Part shown: positions 55,268 to 64,000 of the stretch, piece by piece
Layout: every line of letters starts with the position of its first letter
How positions within the stretch are numbered: position 1 is the stretch's first letter
DNA from: Scilla litardierei
Lineage: Eukaryota > Streptophyta > Magnoliopsida > Asparagales > Asparagaceae
Assembly (NCBI GenBank): GCA_030789695.1
Contig: CM061141.1
Span: 201,737,600 to 201,801,599 of the forward strand
DNA: 64,000 nt
Direction: 5' to 3'
Notes under the pieces: model-generated
Seen by the model: the letters and a program-made list of their open reading frames with translations, nothing else
Databases searched by the model: none
Told to the model about the DNA's origin: nothing
Position numbers and translations under genes: made by a program

Positions 55268-57720
55268 TGTCACGACCCGCTTCCCTAAAATGGAGGCGAG
55301 ACGTAAAAAGGTCCGCACGAGAGTGGAGCTGTGAAGCCCCAAACCCGATAATCGTCAATAAAACATAAGCAGGTCCCTGTAACCACAACGGAACAACAAT
55401 AATAATACAAGGAGAGACTGAAATAAAATCTCACATCTCAAATATTGTCCAATAAGAAAATAAGTTCAACATCCAGAAAATCCACCAGGCTAAAAGAAAA
55501 GAGTCTAAAGGCCCAGAACAAGGCCAACAAAAGAAACAACATAACAAAGTATAGGTGCTACGCACCGATAACAAAACAACTGTCTAAACAAAAGTAAAAC
55601 ACAACGAAGACACTAGGACTGGTCCCCAGTGTCCACGTACTCCCCGTCAAACACAGGCTCGGGCTCGGCGTCAGCAAACACCTCGTCCTCAACGAGGTAC
55701 TCGGGCTCAGGATCTAACATGTGTCACCCAAAAGAGTAAAGGGGCACATGTCAGCAAGTCTAAAAGACTTGAGCAAGGAAACTGAAAGTAAGGCAACTAG
55801 CAACCTAACAGTTATAGTATGCATGACATGGAAGTTATAACATGAGTGCACAATTAAGACATGGCAAGACAATTTGTACAAGAGAACAATCATCGGGACA
55901 AGACAAGACAAGGCAAGACAAGAGTAGCCAAGCTACTATCAATCTCAATCAATTCACTATTCACGTTGTTTGTAGATGTTTACGCCTTACAGCTGAATGG
56001 TTTCACATTTGCTGATTGGCCGCTTAACACTACCCCAAAACCCAGAGTTTACGCCTTACCACTGCAGTTGCTGATCGGGCAGACTCCCAGTTGATTGGTC
56101 GCTTAACTCTTACCCCCAATACCCGCACGTAATGGAGCCAGGGTCCCCGCACATGAGCTCAGCAAGTGAGCCGGGATTGCCCCGCACATGAGCTCGCATT
56201 CTTAAACATTTGGCGTAGGGGTGCACCTAGCCGGAAACACACAATTCGGGCATTGGCTATCAACCAACACATGGCCCGCTTCTGGAACACGAGCCAGGAA
56301 CACAAGCATTGTAGCGAAGCTACGCAATCACAGAAACACTTGAAGAATGCAATGACATGACAATTAATTCGCGTACCGTTAATGGAAAGTAAACATGACA
56401 TGGAAATTGTGCAACATGCTATATGTGTCGGAACTAGCTTCGTTGTCAAGCTAGTTCCCCAATTTGTGCCTAGGCGAGTATCATTTCGTCGCCTAGTCTC
56501 TTTTACGCCTACAACAAGCAAATTGCCTAAAACATGGCCTAAACCCTAAGTGGCAAGTTTCACTTGCCTAGCACCGGGGATGACGACCACTTCGTCACAC
56601 GGATGCCAATCTATGGGGAAACAAACATCAAACAACATGAAATTTTATTAGGGTTTCATAAAAATATAAATAGGTTATGAAAACAACGGTAGATCGATTT
56701 CTTACCGAGAGGAGGCGGAAGAAACACTCCGGAGAACCCTATGATCAGATCTGGAAAAGATTGGGGAAGTTTGGGAAAACTAGGGTTTTGGGGGATTTGG
56801 GGATTTTGATGGATTTGGTGAGATTTTGGGGAAGATGAGAGGTAGATAGAGTGGATGGATGGTTTGGATGATGGATTTAGTGCTTGGAATGAAGGAATGA
56901 AGCTTGGGGGAAGATGGGGGCTCAATGGGGGAGATTTTAGGGTTTTGGGTCGTGTTGAGGAAGAAGAAAATGTTTGGGTTGGGTTTAAATAGGATGGGCT
57001 GGCGGCTGCCCAGAAATTAGGGTTTCAACACAGGTTATTCGGTCAAAGAGCAACCACTGACCGACTAGTTTGACAACTAGTCGGTCAGTCGACCAACGCA
57101 GGCCGACTAAGTGCAAACAGTAACTCCTGAACGAAAATAGGATTTAGAATTAGTCGGTCCATGAACAAATACTGACCGACTAGTTTTGCATCTAGTCAGT
57201 CGATGAACGTTCTTAGACCGACTAAGAGTGAACAGTATTGATACTAAAATTTAGATGACGTGTTAGTCGGTTAAAGAAGCATTGCTGACCGACTAGTTTG
57301 CAACCTAGTCGGTCAACCAACGTTCTTAGACCGACTAACGATAAACAGTAACTCCTGAGAAATTTAGAAAGCTAACTAGTCGGTCCAAGAAGGATTGCCG
57401 ACCGACTGGATCGTCATCTAGTCGGTCGGTGCCCCTTCTTATACTGGCTAATGAGCACAAAAAGTTCCGATACTATGCGCGGGGCCCCGGGATCGATTCC
57501 TAAGACTCCTAGGCTTGATCTAATAGTAAGATACGACCGTTATGAAGTCCGTCACGAATGACATACTTCGAAATCGATGATCCTAAGGAAGAAACGAGAA
57601 AACACGACGAATCGATCGAAAATGAAAGCTACGGAGACGAAAACCACACATGAGGAGAAAATCCACCAAAACATATATTATATTATAATAAATCCAGATA
57701 CATGAAAAGCAGTCGTTACA
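55268..57720 (-). repeat. Tk6 3' LTR (2,453 bp)
   Basis: Reverse complement starts TGTAACGACTGC at 57720 and ends GGGTCGTGACA at 55268. ACCGAC array 57030-57430, TATTTAAA at 56984-56991, microORF 55613-55720. The acceptor of the leader intron, present in Tk4, is deleted here. Confidence 0.95.
55613..55720 (-). CDS. LTR acidic microORF (35 aa), Tk6 3' LTR
   Basis: ATG at 55720, TAG at 55615-55613, 36 codons. MLDPEPEYLVEDE start and YVDTGDQS end; almost the Tk4 sequence, but with FDGEY where Tk4 has FDREY. It is intact although Tk6 gag and pol are broken. Confidence 0.55.
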   Translation of the reverse strand: MLDPEPEYLVEDEVFADAEPEPVFDGEYVDTGDQS

Positions 57721-57757
57721 TCCTCCCCAACTTAAGAAAAATTCCGTCCTCGGAATT
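57721..57757 (-). promoter_or_regulatory. Tk6 polypurine tract and pre-PPT hairpin
   Basis: On the minus strand AAATTCCG-AGGA-CGGAATTT precedes AAGTTGGGGAGGA, which touches the 3' LTR at 57720. Confidence 0.7.
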
Positions 57758-57766
57758 TCCAAATAC

Positions 57767-60700
57767 TCATGAGTCCGGAAACAAAAGTGGGAAACGCTCT
57801 CGCATCTCATCCTCATTCTCCCAAGTAGACTCTCCAGGTGAGCCGTGTCGCCACATCACTCTCACAAGATTGACAATCTTGTTCCGAAGCGATTTCTGAC
57901 GCCTGTCCAGAATCTGCACTGGATGCTGGTCATACGTCATATCGGGGCGAACGGTAATCTCTGAAAAATCCACAGCATGAGATGGATCGCAAATGTATCA
58001 ACGAAGCTGTGACACATGAAAACATTGTGAACTCCTTCCAAAGATGGTGGCAAGGCCAAGCGATAAGCTACCTCGCCAACCCTCTCCAAAATGTCAAACG
58101 GTCCAATGTATCGCGGGCTCAACTTCCCTCGCTTCCCGAAACGAATCACACCACGATTCGGGGAAATCTTCAAGAACACATGGTCGCCCGGCTGAAACTC
58201 CAAAGGACGACGTTTAGCATCCGCCCAATGCTTAAAACGGTCCTGAGCAATTCTCAACCTCTCCCGAATATTCCTGACGATATCCACGGCCTCCACGATC
58301 ATCTCAGGTCCCAACAACTCCCGATCACCAACGTCATCCCAACTCAATGGCGATCGACATTTCCTCCCATAAAGAGCGGCGAAAGGCGCCATACCAATAG
58401 ACGCCTGGAAGCTGTTGTTGTAAGAGAACTCCACCAAATGCAGGTGGTCCTCCCAAGAACCCTTGAAATCCAACATGCACGCCCTCAGCATGTCTTCCAA
58501 AATCTGAATCGTCCTCTCGGACTGGCCATCCGTCTGCGGATGGTACGCCGTGCTGAAACTCAGACGCGTACGCAAGCTCTTCTGCAAACTCTGCCAGAAC
58601 TGAGATGTGAACCTCGTGTCTCTGCCAGACACGATACTCACGGGGACTCCATGAAGTCGCACAATCTTCTGCACGATTCACATTACATCACTATCCAAAC
58701 TAGGAAAAGGAAATAAAAATGGAGAGTAAAAGAAATTTGACCTCCATATATCTCCTTGCTAGCGCCTCAGTGGACTGTCCCACTCGGAACGGAATAAAGT
58801 GCGCAGATTTGGTCAATCGATCTACGATCACCCAAATCGCGTCATTCTGCTTCGGACTCCGAGGTAGTCCAGTCACGAAATCCATAGTGATGTGTTGCCA
58901 TTTCCACTCCGGTATCAGAAGCGGTTGTAGCAACCCGACCGTACGCTGATGCTCCGCCTTCACTTGCTGGCAAACCAAGCACTTGGCTACACTTCGAGCC
59001 ACACTCCTCTTCATACCATGCCACCAATAATTCAGACGAAGATCCTGGTACATCTTGGTGCCACCAGGATGCACAGAATACGGTGAACTGTGTGCCTCCA
59101 CCATCAACTCCAATCTGATATCCCCAGCTGGCACACACAACCTGGCTCCAAACCTCAGCGAGCCATCCTCATGAATCAAAAATTCAGTCCGCAGACCGGC
59201 TTCCACCTGCTCCCGAATCTTCACCAGCTTCGGATCCTCAGCCTGGCCAGCCTTAATCCGATCCACGATCGTCGACTGTACCTGCATGTACATCAATGAC
59301 GAAGCCTCCCCAGGAAGAACAATCTCCACGCCAGACTCGCAAAAATCCTGCTACAATCCCCACTGCGAGGTCAACATCATCACCGCTGGAAGCCTACTCA
59401 AAGCATCTGGAACCACATTCACCTTGCCAGGGTGAAACTGCAAATCAATCTCATAATCTGCCATAAGCTCCAACCATCGACGCTGTCGCATGTTGAGCTC
59501 CTTCTGAGTGAAAATATACTTCAAGATTTTGTGATCGGTGAAAATCTTCACTTTCTCACTCAGCAGGAAGTGCCTCCAAATCTTAAGAGCAAACACAACG
59601 GCAGCCAACTCCAAATCATGCGTCGGGTAATTCTTCTCATGAACCTTAAGCTGACGAGACGCACACACCACTACATGCCCATGCTGATGCAACACACAAC
59701 CGAGACCCTTGCCAAAAGCATCGCAAAAGATCTCAAATCCACCGCTGCGATCAGGCACAACCAGAATAGGGGCAGTCGTCAACCTCTCCTTCAGAACGCC
59801 AAAAGCACTCTCACAATCACTCGACCAAACAAAAGCAACATCCTTCCACGTCAACCTGGTCATCGGCTCAGCAATACGAGAAAAGTCCTTAATGAATCGC
59901 CGATAATAACCAGCAAGTCCAAGGAAACTCCGAATCTCAGACGCAGACGATGGAACAGGCCACTCCCTGATGGCCCGAATCTTCTCGGGATCCACTGAAA
60001 TACCATCTCCAGTCACCACATGCCCAAGAAAAGCAACTCGATCCAGACAAAACTTGCACTTCGAAAACTTAGCATACAAACGATGCTTCCTCAAAATCTC
60101 CAACACCGTCCTTAAGTGCGAGACATGCTCTTCCTCCGACTTCGAATAGATCAGAATGTCGTCGATAAAGATAACGACAAACTTATCCAAAAATTCATAG
60201 AAAATCAGGTTCATCAGATTCATGAAAACTGCGGGCACGTTAGTTACACCGAAAGGCATAACCACGAACTCATAGTGTCCATACTTCGTCCTGAACGCTG
60301 TCTTCGGAACATCATCCTTCTTTACCTTCAACTGATGGTAACCACTCCTCAAATCCAATTTAGAAAACACCCTCGAACCTCCAAGCTGATCAAAAATATC
60401 ATCGATGTGAGGCAACGGGTATTTATTCTTAATGGTCACCGCATTCAACTCCCGATAGTCCACGCACATGCGACGCGAACCATCCTTCTTCTTAACCAGC
60501 AACACCGGTGCTCCCCACGGAGACACGCTAGGATTAATATAACCCTTCTGCAAAAGCTCATCCAACTGCTTCCGCAACTCTTCCAACTCTGCAGGTGCCA
60601 TACGATACGGCGCCTTCGAAATCGGCTGCGCACCCGGAACAAGATCGATAGAAAATTCTAGGGCTCGATCAGGTGGCAAACCAGACATCTCCTCAGGGAA

Positions 60701-61161
60701 GACGTCGCCAAAATCACGCACCACAGCTGGCCACTCCAGCTCCATCTGCATAGCCACAGCTTCCACTGGCCTGGCCCGAAATCTGACAGGACCAAGCGAA
60801 CTGCTACCATGACTGAACTCAAATACTGGATGTTCGGGAATCTCGAACACCACCTTCTTCCTCCGACATTCGATCGTAGCATAAAAGCTCGCAAGCCAGT
60901 CCATCCCAAGAACTGCATCATAGTTGATGATGTCGTGGACAATGAAATCAGCAAAAAGCTCATGTCCACAGACCACCAACGAGCAAGAATTGCAACCACG
61001 ATGCACCGAGACCATGCCATTCCCTGTAACGATATTCCAACTCTTGGGAAGAGGGGACGTCGACAAGGAATGCCTCTCCACGAAGCTCCGAGAAATAATG
61101 CACATCGATGCACCAGAGTCAAAGAGAACTCGTGCAGGAAATGTGCAAACCAAAACCACAC
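57767..61161 (-). pseudogene. pol: Tk6 pol with stop, frameshift and lost integrase Asp (intron 2 at 58669-58741)
   Basis: Protease (DSGAS), RT (FIDD), RNase H, integrase and chromodomain end are all recognisable. Exon 2 (61161-58742) again has 2,420 nt. Lesions: TAG from CAG between RNase H and integrase (about 59351-59353); RNase H DASG changed to DAFG; the second catalytic Asp of integrase changed to Gly (VSGRDTRF, near 58628); a one-base deletion near 58018 in FHVSQ that shifts the chromodomain frame. The intron 2 donor is GTCAAA rather than GTAAAA. Not functional. Confidence 0.9.
58669..58741 (-). other. Tk6 intron 2 in integrase (73 nt)
   Basis: ATGGAG|GTCAAA donor (weakened) and CGTGCAG|AAG acceptor. 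Same position as in Tk4 and Tk5; the first codon after it is Lys instead of Glu. Confidence 0.75.
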
Positions 61162-61276
61162 CTAATAAATCAATTAACAATCAAACCCTAATCTAGCAAA
61201 CAACCATGTTCAAGCAAACAACACACTCTAACAATCAAAAACCAGCTAGGAAAGTAACAGCTAAATTGAGGATTAC
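61162..61276 (-). other. Tk6 intron 1 (115 nt)
   Basis: CAG|GTAATC donor (61276) and TTATTAG|GTGTGG acceptor (61162). Same phase as in the other elements. Confidence 0.75.
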
Positions 61277-62422
61277 CTGCGATAACCTCATCCACAGCCT
61301 CGCTCTCCGCAGCGGTCATCAGAAAAGCCTGCCTCCTCGGCGGAACAGCCTGCCGAAAAGCCTGCCCCTGTGGAACAAGAGCTGCTCCACGTCCAACAGG
61401 AACAGACGCTCGCTGCTGCAACGGCTGTGCTGCAACGGCTGTGCTGCAACAGGTGCCCTCCGCAGCTGATTCGCATGACGACAATCCTTCGCGACATGGG
61501 AAGCATCACCACAAACCAGACACTGGCCCAAAAACTTCCGACACTGATCCTTGATGTGGCCAGGCTTGCCGCAGAAATGGCAAGACTTCAGAATAGGCCC
61601 TCCCGGCCTCTTAAACTGAGCGGACTGATTAGGCCTGAATCCAGGTCTAACCACAGCTCTCGCCTGTTCCACAGGCCTCTTCCCAGCACCAACAACAGAC
61701 CCTCTCCTCTGGTTCACGAGCAGCTCCTGCCTCTTAGCTGCTACCAGAACCTTCTGATAAGATTCCCGGTTAGAGGAGGTCACAAAACTCTGGAGCTCCG
61801 AAGCAAGCCCCTGCAGGAACATCTGAGCTCTCTCCTCAGCATCCTGCACCATCTTTGATGCAAACCGACTCAGCCTAATGAACTCTTGGTGATACATGTC
61901 CACCGACGAGCTCCCCTGCTTCAAATCGATAAAACGTTACAGCATCTCCTCCCTGGCAGCTTTCGGGAAGAACTCACCCTCAAATCTGGCCTTGAAGGTA
62001 GCCCAAGCTATCGGCTCCACCAACATCTTCTCTTCCGCATCCCACCAATTCCGAGCATTATCCTTGAGTTGCCTCTTCGCCAAATCAACCCATCCAGCCG
62101 GGGTGATCTTGGCCATCTTCAAATTGTCCTCAATGTTCCGAATCCACTCATCGGCAGCCAGAGGACCCTCAGAACCATCACAATATGCGGGACCCAGCTC
62201 CCGAAATTGCTTCGCTCCTGGCTCAGAGCGAGGGGCATCCGGAAGAGCCCGGGCAGCTCGAGCAAGTGGAGCATTCTGGACTTGCAGAAGCACGCCCTGC
62301 TGCACTTGCATCATCTGGAGCATCATCCGCATCATCTCACCGCTGGTGGGTTCCCGCTCAGGCTCCTCATCATGAGGGAGCGCACCACTGCCCCCACCAT
62401 GGGTGAAACGCCTTCCTGCCAT
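61277..62422 (-). pseudogene. gag: Tk6 gag, broken
   Basis: ATG at 62422 (MAGRRFTHGGG). Gag domain and two CCHC knuckles (CHFCGKPGHIKDQC, CLVCGDASHVAKDC) are recognisable. A TAA at about 61937-61939 replaces the CAG of MLQRFID, so translation stops before the knuckles. Further on, a 14-nt tandem duplication near 61422-61450 shifts the frame; the exon is 1,146 nt against 1,132 in Tk4 and Tk5. Confidence 0.9.
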
Positions 62423-62565
62423 CTAATGACATAGAAAACGAATCAGATTAGACTCATAGCTTGCGACTCGGACGTCGAACTTAGTTTATTGGACATTCTA
62501 ATATTATTATCGTCATTCCAAAAATTGAAGTTACAGAAGGACATGCATGGGCCACCAACAAAACC
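62423..62565 (-). promoter_or_regulatory. Tk6 leader
   Basis: Reverse complement of the conserved post-LTR block (here GGTGGCCCATGCATGTCC: the pairing word GCAGGTCC is changed by one base to GCATGTCC). No initiator-Met primer site. Confidence 0.5.
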
Positions 62566-64000
62566 TGTCATGACCCGCTTCCCTAAAATGGAGGCGAGAC
62601 GTAAAAAGGTTCGCACGAGAGTGGAGCTGTGAAGCCCCAAACCCGATAAGCGTCAATAAAACATAAGCAGGTCCCTGTAACCACAACGGAACAACAATAA
62701 TAATACAAGGAGAGACTGAAATAAAATCTCACATCTCAAATATTGTCCAACATGAAAATAAGTTCAACATCCAGAAAAGCCACCAGGCTAAACGAAAAGA
62801 GTCTAAAGGCCCAGAACAAGACCAACAAAAGCAACAACATAACAAAGTATAGGTGCTACGCACCGATAACAAAACAACTGTCTAAACAAAAGTAAAACAC
62901 AACGAAGACACTAGGACTGGTCCCCAGTGTCCACGTACTCCCCGTCAAACACAGGCTCGGGCTCGGCGTCAGCAAACACCTCGTCCTCAACGAGGTACTC
63001 GGGCTCAGGATCTAACATGTGTCACCCAAAAGAGTAAAGGGGCACATGTCAGCAAGTCTAAAAGACTTGAGCAAGGAAACTGAAAGTAAGGCAACTAGCA
63101 ACCTAACAGTTATAGTATGCATGACATGGCAGTTATAACATGAGTGCACAATTAAGACATGGCAAGACAATTTGTACAAGAGAACAATCATCGGGACAAG
63201 ACAAGACAAGGCAAGACAAGAGTAGCCAAGCTACTATCAATCTCAATCAATTCACTATTCACGTTGTTTGTAGATGTTTACGCCTTACAGCTGAATGGTT
63301 TCACATTCGCTGATTGGCCGCTTAACACTACCCCAAAACCCAGAGTTTACGCCTTACCACTGCAGTTGCTGATCGGGCAGACTCCCAGTTGATTGGTCGC
63401 TTAACTCTTACCCCCAATACCCGCACGTAATGGAGCCAGGGTCCCCGCACATGAGCTCAGCAAGTGAGCCGGGGTTGCCCCGCACATGAGCTCGCATTCT
63501 TAAACATTTGGCGTAGGGGTGCACCTAGCCGGAAACACGCAATTCGGGCATTGGCTATCAACCAACACATGGCCCGCTTCTGGAACACGAGCCAGGAACA
63601 CAAGCATTGTAGCGAAGCTACGCAATCACAGAAACACTTGAAGAATGCAATGACATGACAATTAATTCGCGTACCGTTAATGGAAAGTAAACATGACATG
63701 GAAATTGTGCAACATGCTATATGTGTCGGAACTAGCTTCGTTGTCAAGCTAGTTCCCCAATTTGCGCCTAGGCGAGTATCATTTCGTCGCCTAGTCTCTT
63801 TTACGCCTACAACAAGCAAATGGCCTAAAACATGGCCTAAACCCTAAGTGGCAAGTTTCACTTGCCTAGCACCGGGGATGACGACCACTTCGTCACACGG
63901 ATGCCAATCTATGGGGAAATCGTTGTTATGGGGGAACAAACATCAAACAACATGAAATTTTATTAGGGTTTCATAAAAATATAAATAGGTTATGAAAACA
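62566..64000 (-). repeat. Tk6 5' LTR, incomplete
   Basis: The LTR's 3' end lies at 62566 with GGGTCATGACA instead of GGGTCGTGACA; it matches the 3' LTR at 55268 onwards to the window edge. MicroORF 62911-63018. U3 and the ACCGAC array lie outside the window. Confidence 0.95.
62911..63018 (-). CDS. LTR acidic microORF (35 aa), Tk6 5' LTR
   Basis: ATG at 63018, TAG at 62913-62911. Same sequence as in the 3' LTR copy at 55613-55720. Confidence 0.55.
   Translation of the reverse strand: MLDPEPEYLVEDEVFADAEPEPVFDGEYVDTGDQS

Larger units (their letters stand above)
55268..64000 (-). mobile_element. Tk6: minus-strand chromovirus, 5' LTR truncated by the window end
   Basis: Read on the minus strand: 5' LTR (64000 down to 62566, incomplete), gag, pol, polypurine tract, 3' LTR (57720 down to 55268). 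Closest to Tk4 in sequence. The candidate TSD at 55263-55267 is CACGG; the partner lies beyond the window. Both gag and pol are damaged. Confidence 0.93.

Noticed and set aside
1..64000. tRNA, rRNA, or host protein-coding genes
   Set aside because: I looked for tRNA-like ends, rDNA motifs and non-transposon protein families and saw none; every substantial ORF belongs to a retrotransposon or is a shadow.

Overview
The window is plant nuclear DNA made almost entirely of LTR retrotransposons nested in one another, plus a short stretch of ~180-bp tandem satellite. Evidence: long LTRs of 2.2-2.9 kb with TGT...ACA ends, several perfect 5-bp target-site duplications, Ty3/gypsy chromovirus pol genes of the Tekay/Del type, an Athila-type element, a Ty1/copia relic with Sirevirus-like pol, AAACCCTA teloboxes, and no host gene. 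This suits pericentromeric or other heterochromatin of an angiosperm; I cannot name the species. Names used here: Ath1 (Athila-like) and Tk1-Tk6 (chromoviruses).

Layout. (1) 1-6561 and 16261-16890: Ath1, with gag-protease, no RT/integrase, an env-like ORF, and part of its 3' region/LTR. (2) 6562-16255: Tk1, complete, TSD ATAGG, inserted in Ath1. (3) 16891-20088: Tk2, 5'-truncated (integrase end plus 3' LTR). (4) 20089-20591 and 28460-28816: satellite, split by (5) Tk3, 20592-28454, TSD CGGTG, a complete element with a non-coding interior. (6) 28817-29839 and 50471-51097: copia pol relic, split by (7) Tk4, 29840-50465, TSD TACAT, whose 3' LTR is split by (8) Tk5, 39342-50053, TSD TGTTT, the only element with fully open gag and pol. 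(9) 51098-53264 and 53265-55267: 5' parts of two further LTRs, X and Y. (10) 55268-64000: Tk6 on the minus strand, running off the window.

How the parts work together. Each chromovirus carries one gag-pol gene interrupted by two short introns. Intron 1 (112-115 nt) lies exactly between gag and protease: unspliced RNA gives Gag ending in a stop, spliced RNA gives Gag-Pol. Intron 2 (70-73 nt) lies in integrase and is precisely absent from Tk1. Around the genes is a set of shared cis elements: ACCGAC-rich inverted-repeat arrays in U3, a series of hairpins in the transcribed leader, a long-range pairing between U5 and the leader, and a covarying hairpin just before the polypurine tract.

Main candidate for something undescribed: every chromoviral LTR that reaches this point holds an ORF of exactly 36 codons for a very acidic 35-aa microprotein (MLxxEPE...DTGDQS). 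Its length is fixed, an in-frame stop lies two codons upstream, and between Tk4 and Tk5 the last six sense codons differ only at synonymous third positions. It is frameshifted only in the non-coding element Tk3. This looks like a translated, selected gene inside the LTR leader.
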